NCBI RefSeq assembly: GCF_011761235.1
Contig: NZ_JAAOYW010000002.1
Coordinates: forward strand, 620,001 to 684,000
Direction: 5' to 3'
Length of the DNA: 64,000 nucleotides
Origin: Frigoribacterium faeni
GTDB lineage: Bacteria > Actinomycetota > Actinomycetes > Actinomycetales > Microbacteriaceae
Below the pieces are notes generated by a model, which saw nothing but the letters and a program-made list of their open reading frames with translations, was not told where the DNA came from and did not search any database. Positions 16,761 to 24,842 of the stretch are shown here, piece after piece (position 1 is the first letter of the stretch; every line of letters begins with the position of its first letter). The translations under genes and the position numbers were made by a program.

Positions 16761-17396
16761 CTACGCCCCGCTGCTCTGTTCCCCGTGGGCACCGGCACGG
16801 ACGACCGAGCCGGCCCCGGCGGGCGCACGGTGCACGATCGCGACCGCGGGCTGCGAGCGGGCGGCGACCAGCGCCTCCTCGCGTCCCGTGGAGCTCAGCT
16901 CGACGGCGGACGAGGAGGCGGTGAGCAGGTGAGAGCGCGCGCCCCGCAGCGAGACGGCCGCGGCGCACGCGACGGCGGCCTCGGGCGACGAGAAGTCGAC
17001 GCCGGCCGCGGCGAGCGCGTCGACGACGGCGCCGGCGGCGAGGACGTCCTCGACGGCGGACCGGAACCCGTCGTCGTCGAGGGCTCCCGCCGCGACCACG
17101 GCCACGACGGCGCGGTCGCCGCGCTCGGCCTGGCGCTCGAGCACGCGGCGGGCCACGTCGGCCGCGGAGGCGTCGGTCGCGTGCAGCACGAGCGCCGCGT
17201 CGTCGGAGACGGCCGCGACCGCGTCGAGCACGTCGGCCGTCGAGAGCAGGCCGTGCCCGTCGAGCACGTCGACGACGACCACGACGTGGGCGCCGGGAGC
17301 GACACGGGCCGCGCCGGCCACGCCCTGGTCGAGGCGGACCTGGTACTTCTGCTGCTGGGGGGCCTGCTGCTGCGGGGCTGCGCTGGGTGCGGTCAC
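16761..17396 (-). CDS. Hypothetical protein, weakly ComB (2-phosphosulfolactate phosphatase)-like
   Basis: 211 residues. AHVVVVVDVLDGHGLLS and the later SSPEAAVACAAAVSLRG and STGREEALVAARSQPAV resemble in order the strand and helix pattern of ComB-family phosphatases, but the canonical IDVLRAST segment is altered, so catalysis is doubtful. A Gln-rich N-terminus (PQQQAPQQQ) precedes the domain. The GTG at 17396 is preceded by GAGGAC. It is divergent from the SRPBCC gene with a dispersed repeat between them. Confidence 0.5.
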   Translation of the reverse strand: MTAPSAAPQQQAPQQQKYQVRLDQGVAGAARVAPGAHVVVVVDVLDGHGLLSTADVLDAVAAVSDDAALVLHATDASAADVARRVLERQAERGDRAVVAVVAAGALDDDGFRSAVEDVLAAGAVVDALAAAGVDFSSPEAAVACAAAVSLRGARSHLLTASSSAVELSSTGREEALVAARSQPAVAIVHRAPAGAGSVVRAGAHGEQSSGA

Positions 17397-17543
17397 GTCC
17401 TCAGGGTAGGTCGGGGCGCCTCCTCGGGGCGGTGCGTTGCCCTGCGTTACGCGGCGAGCGGCGAGCGGCTCGCGGCTCACGGCTCACGGCTCTCGGCGCT
17501 CGGCTCGGGCTCGGGGTCCCGGCTCTCGGCACTGGGCTCTCGT

Positions 17544-17645
17544 GACTCAGGAAGACCCGCACCGCGCCTCCTGGACCGTGCACGACCCAGGACGTCTCGA
17601 TCCTGCACCGCGCGGCTCAGGAGGCATCGTCCTGAACGAAGGGAG
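17544..17645 (-). repeat. Dispersed ~95-bp intergenic repeat, copy 2
   Basis: It shares with copy 1 (136-232), in the same orientation, CTCAGGAA...CCGTGCACGAC...CAGGA and the final ATCGTCCTGAACGA. It lies between divergent genes and ends just before the -10 box of the gene at 17658. Upstream, 17455-17540 is a run of GGCTC(A/T)CGGCTC words with no gene. Confidence 0.65.
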
Positions 17646-17657
17646 CAGACTCGGGGC

Positions 17658-18149
17658 ATGCACGTGCAGCTCAAGATCCGACTCGCCTGTCCCGTCGACG
17701 CCGCGGCCGACGCCCTGCGCGACCCGGCCGTCATGGTGGCCGTGACCAAGCCCCTGGTGCGGTACCGCTCCCTGGCGCCCGACGGCTTCCCCGACCGGTG
17801 GACCGAGGAGGCGCACCCCGTCACCGCCCACATCCTCGGCCTGCTGCCCCTCGGCGACACGCACGTCGACCTCGACTGGCACGAGCGCGACGGCGCCTGG
17901 ATCCAGCGCGACACGGGCACGGGCACGGCCGGACAGTTCTCGCGGATGCGCATCGACCACCGCATGGCCGTCTCGCCGCTCGGCCCCGACGAGACCCTGC
18001 TGCGCGACCGGCTGGTGTTCCGGGCCGGTCCGGTCGGCATCGCCCTCTGGCCCGGGCTCTGGCTCGTCTGGCAGTGGCGGGCGCTGCGGATGCGCGCCCT
18101 GGCCCCGGGCTGGAAGGCTCCGGAGGCGCACCCGCGGCACGCAGGCTGA
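17658..18149 (+). CDS. Hypothetical SRPBCC-like protein
   Basis: 163 residues. The layout (N-terminal strand HVQLKIRLACPVDAAADALRDP, central strands ending in DHRMAVSPLG, C-terminal amphipathic helix WPGLWLVWQWRALRMRALA) fits a START/SRPBCC lipid- or polyketide-binding fold, although no catalytic motif is visible. The -10 box CAGACT at 17646-17651 is 6 bases before the ATG, so the gene looks leaderless. The function is unknown. Confidence 0.55.
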   Translation: MHVQLKIRLACPVDAAADALRDPAVMVAVTKPLVRYRSLAPDGFPDRWTEEAHPVTAHILGLLPLGDTHVDLDWHERDGAWIQRDTGTGTAGQFSRMRIDHRMAVSPLGPDETLLRDRLVFRAGPVGIALWPGLWLVWQWRALRMRALAPGWKAPEAHPRHAG

Positions 18150-18214
18150 CCTGCGCGCCTGCCCACCCGCGGCACCCGCCACCGGAGCCCGCGCTACCCG
18201 GGGCCCGGCCCGAC

Positions 18215-18541
18215 TCAGCCCTTCGGCTGCTCGTCGACCTCGACGTCGACGCTGTAGTCGTCGCCTCCGTCGGTGCTGATCGTCGAGACGGAGTCGTAGA
18301 CCACGTCGTAGCCCGGCGTGTTCACGTCGCAGTGGACCTCCGCGCCGTCGACGACGTCGATCGGGTCGTCGCCGCAGTCGACGTCGGGCCGGGTGCCGAC
18401 CGACTCCTCGAGGCCGTCCGCCACGGTCGTGGCGAACTTGTCGGCCGACACGGTCCGGTTCGCCTCGACGGTGCACCCGGCCAGGCCCACGGCCAGCACG
18501 GCGATCGTGACGACGCTCGCGGCGGTGTGCAGTGCTCGCAT
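18215..18541 (-). CDS. DUF4333-like lipoprotein
   Basis: 108 residues. A signal peptide ends in the lipobox VGLAGC (Cys near residue 23), followed by a small domain with two cysteines in DVDCGDDPIDVVDGAEVHCDV, abbreviated here to its spacing C-x17-C. These are the DUF4333 features of actinobacterial surface lipoproteins. The gene is divergent from the DUF1684 gene; the 88-base spacer holds CAGACT on the minus strand as a possible -10. The role is unknown. Confidence 0.75.
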   Translation of the reverse strand: MRALHTAASVVTIAVLAVGLAGCTVEANRTVSADKFATTVADGLEESVGTRPDVDCGDDPIDVVDGAEVHCDVNTPGYDVVYDSVSTISTDGGDDYSVDVEVDEQPKG

Positions 18542-18629
18542 GGTGTTCCCCCTCGTTCCGGGGAACGCCCCTCGCTCCCCTCCGTCGAGTCTGGCACCGA
18601 CGGCGACCGCGCCGACTACCGTCGCCCGC

Positions 18630-19337
18630 GTGACCGACTCGACCCGCACCTCCTCGTCCTCGCCCGCCGCCGAGGCGGACGCCGCCGCGCACCCCGCCGA
18701 CGCCCCCCTCGTGCCCGACACCGACTCGGGCCTCGCGCTCGCGGCGTGGCGCCGGACGATCCACGGGCTGTACCGCCAGGTGCGCGAGGCGACCGACCTC
18801 GAGGCGGCGCACGACCTGTGGCGGCGCACCCGCGACGAGCTCTTCACGACGAACCCGGTCACCCCCCTGCTGCCCGAGGACAGGCCGCACTTCACCGGCC
18901 TGCCGACGAAGCCGTACGACGCCGCCTGGCGGTTCGAGGTGCCGATCCTGCCCGCGGAGCCGCACCGCATGGTGGTCGAGACGGGCACCGACGGGAACGT
19001 GCCCTTCGACCGCGTCGGCCGGGTCGAGGTGCCCGGCGTGGGGTCGCTCGACGTCTGGCGACTGCGCTCGTACGGCGGCGGGCTGTTCATCCCCGTCGGC
19101 GACGCCCTCGCGGGCAAGCCCGGCGGGACCTACGGAGGCGGTCGGTACCTGATCGACTCCGTCAAGGGCGCCGACCTCGGCCCCGGGTCCGAGCCCGGCA
19201 CGATCGTGCTCGACTTCAACTTCGCCTACAACCCGAGCTGCGCCTACGACCCCGCGTGGGCCTGCCCGCTCGCGCAGCCGGGCAACCGCGTGGCCGTCGA
19301 GATCCCCGTCGGCGAGCGGTACGCCGGCACGCACTGA
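18630..19337 (+). CDS. DUF1684 domain protein
   Basis: 235 residues. After an Ala/Ser-rich lead, residues about 35-235 show DUF1684 order: WRRTIHGLYRQVREA, the LFTTNPVTPL motif, FPVPILPAEPH-like FEVPILPAEPH, and the terminal block GGGRYLIDSVKGAD, TIVLDFNFAYNPSCAYDPAW and CPLAQPGNRV. The family is widespread but without a defined reaction. The GTG start is preceded at 7 bases by TACCGT (18617-18622), suggesting a leaderless transcript. Confidence 0.85.
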   Translation: MTDSTRTSSSSPAAEADAAAHPADAPLVPDTDSGLALAAWRRTIHGLYRQVREATDLEAAHDLWRRTRDELFTTNPVTPLLPEDRPHFTGLPTKPYDAAWRFEVPILPAEPHRMVVETGTDGNVPFDRVGRVEVPGVGSLDVWRLRSYGGGLFIPVGDALAGKPGGTYGGGRYLIDSVKGADLGPGSEPGTIVLDFNFAYNPSCAYDPAWACPLAQPGNRVAVEIPVGERYAGTH

Positions 19338-19401
19338 CGCTGGGCATCGGGCCGGACGGGTGCAGCCGGGGGCAGGACGACCTGTCCGCTACGGTGGCCG
19401 C

Positions 19402-19806
19402 ATGACCGCGACGACACCGCCCGACGGCTCCTCATCCGCGACGCCTGCCTCCTCTTCGCCCGAGGTCGTGACGGAGGCGCTGCTCGCGCTCGGCCGTGAC
19501 CCCGCGAACCCGTTCACGGTCGCCGTCGAGGACGGCCGCATCGTCGCGACCTGGGTCTACCGCGACGCCCAGGGCCGCGTCGGCAGCAGCCGGATGGACT
19601 ACAAGTTGCGCATCACGCTCCTGCCGGAGACGCACGAGTACAAGCGCTCGGAGATCAAGACCGAGCGGAGCGCGGGCAACGTCAGCGGCAGCTGGTCGTT
19701 CAACTCGGCGAAGGTGGTCGGCCCCGTCAAGCAGACCCTCGAAGCCCACGGCTGGCAGCGACGCCGGTCCGCCCTCGGCAAGGCGATCCGAGGCCTCTTC
19801 TCCTAG
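19402..19806 (+). CDS. Hypothetical protein
   Basis: 134 residues, not recognised. A Ser/Thr/Pro-rich first 20 residues is followed by a small mixed domain, GRIVATWVYRDAQGRVGSS and ITLLPETHEYKRSEIKTER, ending in a basic helix QRRRSALGKAIRGLF. There is no signal or membrane segment. Codon use is like its neighbours. TACGGT at 19390-19395 is 6 bases before the ATG. Confidence 0.6.
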   Translation: MTATTPPDGSSSATPASSSPEVVTEALLALGRDPANPFTVAVEDGRIVATWVYRDAQGRVGSSRMDYKLRITLLPETHEYKRSEIKTERSAGNVSGSWSFNSAKVVGPVKQTLEAHGWQRRRSALGKAIRGLFS

Positions 19807-19831
19807 GGCGACGGGCCTGGCCGGGGGGGCG

Positions 19832-19908
19832 CCTCCTCGGGTGCCTGACCTGCACCTCCTCGGGTGGCCGATCCGCACCTCCTCGGCTGCCTGGCCCGCA
19901 CCTCCTCG
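19832..19908. repeat. 23-bp tandem repeat built on CCTCCTCGG
   Basis: CCTCCTCG starts at 19832, 19855, 19878 and 19901, exactly 23 bases apart, with the intervening bases only partly conserved (GGGTGCCTGACCTGCA type). It lies just downstream of the hypothetical gene and just before the helicase promoter. The core is the same word that is abundant through the whole window. Confidence 0.8.
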
Positions 19909-19928
19909 CGTTCTGCGACGACTGCCGC

Positions 19929-20219
19929 TAGGCTGGGGTCACTTGCGAGTCGGCTCGACCGGCTCCCTGCGTCGTAGCACGCCCCTCCTCGCCTCCCGCC
20001 CTGGCACACACCCAGGCACCAGCAGGCGCGCGAAGCTCACTCTGCGGCGAAACGATCGTGCACACCTGCACCGTCGCCACACCTCGAGCCCGGCTACGAC
20101 AGCCGCTCACCGGCTCTGCACCGCCGTTCCCCGGAACGCCCTCGACCACCGCGTCGGGGCGACCGCGACGCGTGGCCCGCAGCCAGGCCCGGCTCGACAC
20201 CTGCCCCCGAAAGGCACGC
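19929..20219 (+). promoter_or_regulatory. Promoter and long leader of the DEAD-box helicase gene
   Basis: TAGGCT at 19929-19934 is the best -10 box. From there about 280 bases run to the helicase ATG without a believable gene. Long leaders are usual for cold-shock RNA helicases, where they control translation. Several short complementary stretches exist but no known riboswitch was recognised. GAAAGG precedes the start. Confidence 0.4.
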
Positions 20220-22112
20220 ATGTCACTCACCACCGACTCCCCCGCCGTCCCCGTCGCCGACGCGACCGACGCGCCGGCCGTCTCGTTCGCCTCCCTCGGG
20301 GTCCCCGCCCCGATCGTGTCCGCCCTCGCGAAGGACGGCAAGGAGAACGCGTTCCCGATCCAGGTCGACACGCTCCCCGACACCCTCGGCGGACGCGACG
20401 TCCTCGGCCGCGGCAAGACCGGCTCGGGCAAGACCCTGGCCTTCTCGATCCCGATGGCCGCGCGCCTCGGCGGCAAGCTCGCGGGCGGCAAGCGCCGCCC
20501 CGGCCGCCCCCTCGGCCTCGTGCTGGCGCCCACGCGCGAGCTCGCCACGCAGATCGACGCCGTGCTGGCGCCGATGGCCGCCGCGTACGGCATGAACACC
20601 ACCACGATCTTCGGCGGCGTCTCGCAGAACCGCCAGGTGCAGGCCCTCAAGTCGGGCGTCGACATCGTCATCGCCTGCCCCGGCCGCCTCGAGGACCTGA
20701 TGAAGCAGGGCTTCATCAAGCTCGACGCCGTCGAGATCACCGTGCTCGACGAGGCCGACCACATGGCCGACCTGGGCTTCCTGCCCGGCGTCACCCGCAT
20801 CATGAAGGCCACCCCGAACGACGGCCAGCGCCTGCTCTTCAGCGCCACCCTCGACAACGGCGTGGACAAGCTGGTCAAGCAGTTCCTGCACGACGAGGTG
20901 CTGCACTCAGTCGACGAGGCCAACTCGCCCGTCGCCGCGATGACCCACCACGTCTTCGAGACGCCCGACCTCGACAGCAAGAACGCCCTCGTGCAGAAGC
21001 TGGCCTCGGGCAAGGGCCGCCGCATCCTCTTCATGCGCACGAAGCACCACGCCAAGAAGCTCGCCAAGAAGCTGACCGAGGCGGGCATCCCCTCGGTCGA
21101 CCTGCACGGCAACCTGTCGCAGCCGCAGCGCGACCGCAACCTGGCCGCGTTCCAGGACGGCACCGCCCGCGTGCTCGTCGCCACGGACGTCGCCGCCCGC
21201 GGCGTGCACGTCGACGACATCGAGCTCGTCATCCACGTCGACCCGCCGACCGAGCACAAGGCCTACCTGCACCGCTCGGGCCGCACCGCCCGCGCCGGGG
21301 CCGAGGGCGACGTCGTCACGCTCGTCATCCCCAGCCAGAAGCGCGACGTCGCCCAGCTGATGAAGAAGGCCGACATCAAGCCGATCACCACGAACGTGAC
21401 GACCTCCTCCCCCGAGGTCGCGGCGCTCGTCGGCGAGGTCGCCGCCTACGTCAAGCCCCTGCCGAAGTCGGCCGTGCAGCAGCAGCAGCAGCAGGGCGGC
21501 GGCGGTCGCTCGCAGGGCGCCAACGCCCAGCGCAAGCGCGCCGCCCGCCAGGACAGCACCGGAGCCCCCATTGCCCGTGCCGACCGCTCCGGCCGTCCGG
21601 CTGCCGGCGGTCGTGCAGGAGGCGCGGGTCGCGACGGCGGGTCCGGTCGCGACGGCGGGGCGGCCCGCTCGGGCGGTCGCGACGGCGGGTCCGGGCGTGA
21701 CGGCGGAGCTCGCGGCGGGCGTTCGCGCGACGCCGCTCCCCGCGGCGGCGCATCCACCTTCTACTCGACCGAGTCGGGCCGCGGCGCGGTGACGCCCGTG
21801 CGCGACGGGGGTCGCGACTCGGGTCGTGACGGCGGTCGTGACGGCGGTCGTGACTCCGGTCGTGACGAGGTCCGCGGCACGCGCCAGACCGGTCGTCGTG
21901 CGCAGAGCGACGGCGGCCAGAGCCGCACCAACGCCGTGCGCAACGACCAGGCCGACTTCGCAGCCTCGCAGGGCGAGCGCTCGCAGGGCGCGCGTGCCGG
22001 CGGCGGCTCGCGCCGCGCCTCCTCGGCCGGCGGACGCCCCGGCGGCCTGAAGGTCGGCGGCCTCGTCGGCGGCAAGCCCCGCAGCGGCGGCGGCCAGCGC
22101 GGCGGCCGCTAG
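20220..22112 (+). CDS. DEAD/DEAH-box RNA helicase with RGG-type tail
   Basis: 630 residues. The helicase motifs are in order: the Q-motif region AFPIQVDTLP, motif I GRGKTGSGKT, Ia APTREL, II VLDEADHM, III FSATLD, IV/V DVAARGVHVDD and VI HRSGRTARAG. From about residue 420 a glutamine run (QQQQQQ) leads into a basic, Gly/Arg/Asp-rich tail with many GRDGG and RGG units, typical of RNA-binding extensions. It should unwind structured RNA, in ribosome assembly or mRNA turnover. The tail DNA is internally repetitive (GGTCGCGACGGCGG-like units, 21600-21860), so its length may vary between strains. Confidence 0.92.
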   Translation: MSLTTDSPAVPVADATDAPAVSFASLGVPAPIVSALAKDGKENAFPIQVDTLPDTLGGRDVLGRGKTGSGKTLAFSIPMAARLGGKLAGGKRRPGRPLGLVLAPTRELATQIDAVLAPMAAAYGMNTTTIFGGVSQNRQVQALKSGVDIVIACPGRLEDLMKQGFIKLDAVEITVLDEADHMADLGFLPGVTRIMKATPNDGQRLLFSATLDNGVDKLVKQFLHDEVLHSVDEANSPVAAMTHHVFETPDLDSKNALVQKLASGKGRRILFMRTKHHAKKLAKKLTEAGIPSVDLHGNLSQPQRDRNLAAFQDGTARVLVATDVAARGVHVDDIELVIHVDPPTEHKAYLHRSGRTARAGAEGDVVTLVIPSQKRDVAQLMKKADIKPITTNVTTSSPEVAALVGEVAAYVKPLPKSAVQQQQQQGGGGRSQGANAQRKRAARQDSTGAPIARADRSGRPAAGGRAGGAGRDGGSGRDGGAARSGGRDGGSGRDGGARGGRSRDAAPRGGASTFYSTESGRGAVTPVRDGGRDSGRDGGRDGGRDSGRDEVRGTRQTGRRAQSDGGQSRTNAVRNDQADFAASQGERSQGARAGGGSRRASSAGGRPGGLKVGGLVGGKPRSGGGQRGGR

Positions 22113-22132
22113 GCCCCCCAGCTGCACCCCGC

Positions 22133-22165
22133 GCCCCCGGGCCGCGCCTCGCGCCGCCCGGGGGC
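22133..22165 (+). terminator. Terminator-like hairpin after the helicase gene
   Basis: GCCCCCGGGC (22133-22142) and GCCCGGGGGC (22156-22165) form a perfect 10-bp stem with a 13-base loop, 21 bases after the stop. There is no T-run, as often in actinobacteria. Confidence 0.55.
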
Positions 22166-22412
22166 GTCGTGCTGCCCGGGCGCCGCGCCTGCGCGCGCCC
22201 CGCGCGCCGCGCCCACGCGCGCCCCACGCGCCCCGCGCGCCGCGCGCCCCGCGCCCGCCCGCCCGGCGTGCGCGGGCCGCCAACGCGCGCGGCGTTGCGC
22301 GGCCCGCGCGCGCCCCGTGCGCCCCGCGCGCCCCACGCCCGCCCGGCGTGCGCGGGCCGCCCGCCCGCCCACGCGCGCGGCGTTGCACCGTCCGCGCGGC
22401 CCGCGCGCGGCA

Positions 22413-22990
22413 CAACACCCCGTTCGCCGCACAACACCCGGATCCGTCGGGGTGTTGTGCCGAGAACGAGGTGTGACGCCAAGAACACGGTTTGCACTGC
22501 GCGGGATGCTCGTGACGCGGAACACCGCCCAGCACGGCGTGCGCGCCGCGCCCGCGGCCAGCGGCGCCCCCGCCCGCCCACGCAACACCCCGTTCGCCGT
22601 ACAACACCCGCATTGATCGGGGTGTGGTGCCGAGAACGAGGTGTGACGCCGAGAACACGGTCTTGCACTGCGCGGGATGCTCGTGACGCGGAACACCGCC
22701 CAGCGCGGCGTGCGCGCCGCGCCCGCGGCCAGCGGCGCCCCCGCCCGCCCACGCAACACCCCGTTCGCCGCACAACACCCGCATCGATCGGGGTGTGGTG
22801 GCGAGAACGAGGTGTGACGCCGAGAACACGGTTTGCACTGCGCGCGGGATGCGCTCGAGGCGGGACACTGCGCAGAGCAGCGTGCGCGCCGCGCGCGCAG
22901 CCAGCGCCGCGCCCTGCTCGTGCAGCGCAACACCCCGTTCGCCGCGCTACACCCGCATCGATCGGGGTGCCGTGCCGAGAACGGGGTGTG
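22413..22990. repeat. Tandem array of ~171-bp units, 3.4 copies, each with a nested palindrome
   Basis: Units start at 22413, 22583, 22754 and 22928 with CAACACCCCGTTCGCCG. Each begins with a palindrome, CAACACCCCGTTC against GAACGAGGTGTG with inner ACACCCG against CGGGGTGT, followed by about 110 bases (ACACGGTTTGCACTGCGCGGGATGC and so on) before the next unit. The first two units differ at few positions; the last is truncated. The whole spacer 22113-23074 contains no believable gene; 22190-22400 is a GC-only repeat tract with a second direct repeat (CCCGCCCGGCGTGCGCGGGC). Confidence 0.85.
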
Positions 22991-23074
22991 CCACCGCAGA
23001 TCGGTCGTACGCCCCGGGAACAGCACCGCACCCATGCGCGAGGAGGCGGCAGCACGCCCGGCACGCGGCAGCGC

Positions 23075-23998
23075 TCAGCGGACCCCGGCACGCGCCAGGG
23101 CCTGCAGCAGCGGCTCGCCGCGCAGCGCGTCGGCCCAGGTCCACCGCACGACCGTCCGCACACCGGGCGTGGCCCGGAGTGCGTCCTCGCGGCGCTTCTC
23201 GTCGATGACGACCTGCTCGGGGCTGCGGCCGCGCCGCACGGACGCGTCCCGGTACTTGACGTCGCCGTCGAACTCGCCGACGACGCCGAACTCGGGCCAC
23301 CAGAAGTCGACGAGCCCCGCCAGCGCTCCCACCTCGGGGATCCGTTGCTGGAGCACCGGCCTCGTGAGGCCGCCAGAGTGGATCACAGCCCGGCTCAGGG
23401 ACTCGCCCGGCGACTCCGCTCGGCCGTCGGCGAACGCCACGGACGCCGCCGCGCGCCGGCTCCCCTGCACACCTCGACGGGCCGCGACGCAGGCCTCGAG
23501 CTGGGGCCGGGTGAACGCGCCTGTCCGCAGACCGTGGTCGAGCACGACCGTCGCGCCCCGGAGGTCTCGCCGCCGCACCGCGTCGACGGCCGCGCGCCGA
23601 CTCGCGGCGACCCGCAGACCGTCGACGATCTCGATCTCGTCCGTCTCGAGCGACGCGGCGTGCTGGTGCACCCGCGCGTCGACCTTGTCCCGCTCGCGGC
23701 GGGGAGCCACGACGTGGACGCGCTCGGGCCACGGGCCCAGCAACGGGAACCCGCGGAGGGCGAGCGCGGACTCGTGCGAGACCACGACGTCGGGTGCAAG
23801 GCGCGGGACGGCCGCGTGGACGCGAGTCGCGTGTCGTTCGGCGGGCCCGAGCGACCGCCACATCTCCGTCGGCACGTACGCCCCGGGAGCCACCCTCACC
23901 CAGAGGCCCCTCCGTGCCTCGCGTTCCAGGGTCGACGAGTCGCCTCCCGCCGAGACGACGTCTCGCCGTCGGATCACGATCGCCGACATGTCACGCAT
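23075..23998 (-). CDS. AbiEi-type antitoxin-domain protein with nuclease-like C-terminus
   Basis: 307 residues. The N-terminal 100 residues have the winged-helix AbiEi layout (VIRRRDVVSAGGDSSTLERE, RGLWVRVAPGAYVP, HESALALRGFPL). The C-terminal 100 contain DFWWPEFGVVGEFDGDVKYRD and later VVRWTWADAL, with acidic residues spaced as in the VSR/DUF559 endonuclease-like fold. Such fusions are numerous in actinobacteria, usually without an adjacent AbiEii toxin, and none is present here. CATGCT at 24005-24010 is 6 bases before the ATG chosen; an in-frame ATG at 23989 is possible. Confidence 0.7.
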   Translation of the reverse strand: MRDMSAIVIRRRDVVSAGGDSSTLEREARRGLWVRVAPGAYVPTEMWRSLGPAERHATRVHAAVPRLAPDVVVSHESALALRGFPLLGPWPERVHVVAPRRERDKVDARVHQHAASLETDEIEIVDGLRVAASRRAAVDAVRRRDLRGATVVLDHGLRTGAFTRPQLEACVAARRGVQGSRRAAASVAFADGRAESPGESLSRAVIHSGGLTRPVLQQRIPEVGALAGLVDFWWPEFGVVGEFDGDVKYRDASVRRGRSPEQVVIDEKRREDALRATPGVRTVVRWTWADALRGEPLLQALARAGVR

Positions 23999-24004
23999 CG
24001 GACC

Positions 24005-24010
24005 AGCATG
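24005..24010 (-). promoter_or_regulatory. -10 box CATGCT, leaderless
   Basis: On the minus strand CATGCT is followed by 6 bases and then the ATG of the AbiEi-like gene; this spacing also favours the ATG at 23998. Confidence 0.4.
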
Positions 24011-24066
24011 TCGCACCCGGTCCTCGAGGCGCGACCCGCGCCTCCTCGCCTGTGGATGACCGGCCA

Positions 24067-24130
24067 CGACACCTCGGATGCCGCACTGCACCCCGAGAGA
24101 TCGGGGCGTGGTGCGGAATCCGAGGTGTCG
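24067..24130. repeat. Long nested palindrome
   Basis: CGACACCTCGGAT pairs perfectly with ATCCGAGGTGTCG, and the inner GCCGCACTGCACCCCGA pairs with TCGGGGCGTGGTGCGG apart from one or two positions. It sits between the AbiEi-like start and the NUDIX stop, both on the minus strand, and so could end NUDIX transcription. Confidence 0.75.
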
Positions 24131-24184
24131 CGCAGGCGCAGCGCAGCGCGCGCAGGCGCAGCGGGCGCGCCAGCGCAGCGCGCC

Positions 24185-24742
24185 CTAGTGCAGCGCGCCC
24201 ACCGACGCGAGCGCGCTCCGCAGCAGCGCCCCGCGCCCGCCCTCCATCTCGCCGGCGACGTCGTCGGACGCGGCCTGGTGCGGCGTCAGCCAGGTGAGCT
24301 CGAGGGCGTCCTGTCGCGGGTCGCAGGTGCCGGTGACGGGCACGACGTAGGCGAGCGACACGGCGTGCTGGCGGGCGTCGGTGTAGACCGACGACCCGGG
24401 CAGCGGGAAGTACTCGGCGACCTGGAACGGCACCGGCGACGGCGGCAGCTGCGGGAACGCCATCGGCCCGAGGTCCTTCTCGAGGTGGCGGAACAGCGCG
24501 GTCCGCAGGCTCTCGCCGTACATCACGCGGCCCGAGACGAGCATGCGCGAGATCGACCCCTCCTCGGAGGCGCGCAGCAGCACCCCGACCTCGGTCACGA
24601 CGCCCATGCCGTCGGTCCGCACCGGCACCGCCTCGACGTAGAGGATCGGCATGCGCTGGCGCACCGTGAACAGCTCTTCCTCCGACAACCAGCCGGGGTT
24701 GGGGTCGCCGGGCGTGGGGTCGGGGGTCTGCACGGAGCTCAT
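24185..24742 (-). CDS. NUDIX hydrolase family protein (DUF4916-like)
   Basis: 185 residues. The Nudix-box region is recognisable but modified: SGRVMYGESLRTALFRHLEKDLGP replaces the standard G-x5-E-x7-REUxEExGU, lacking several of the metal-binding glutamates. It is in this respect like the DUF4916 group of actinobacterial NUDIX proteins, whose activity is undefined. The C-terminal part (AVSLAYVVPVTGTC, LELTWLTP) follows the Nudix fold. TAGACA is a possible -10, 8 bases before the ATG. Confidence 0.78.
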   Translation of the reverse strand: MSSVQTPDPTPGDPNPGWLSEEELFTVRQRMPILYVEAVPVRTDGMGVVTEVGVLLRASEEGSISRMLVSGRVMYGESLRTALFRHLEKDLGPMAFPQLPPSPVPFQVAEYFPLPGSSVYTDARQHAVSLAYVVPVTGTCDPRQDALELTWLTPHQAASDDVAGEMEGGRGALLRSALASVGALH

Positions 24743-24842
24743 GGGCCCTGTCTACCAACCCTTCGTCACGGTCGGGTGACGAAACGCGCTCCGGGCCCCG
24801 AGGAGGCGCGCGTCCGGAGGGGCCGTCTGGCAGGGTCGACGC

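Noticed and set aside
19832-19908. CRISPR-like short repeats
   Set aside because: The period is 23 bases with an 8-base core; far too short for repeat plus spacer.
22413-22990. CRISPR array
   Set aside because: Units are ~171 bp, whole units are similar, there are no short repeats with unique spacers and no cas genes nearby.
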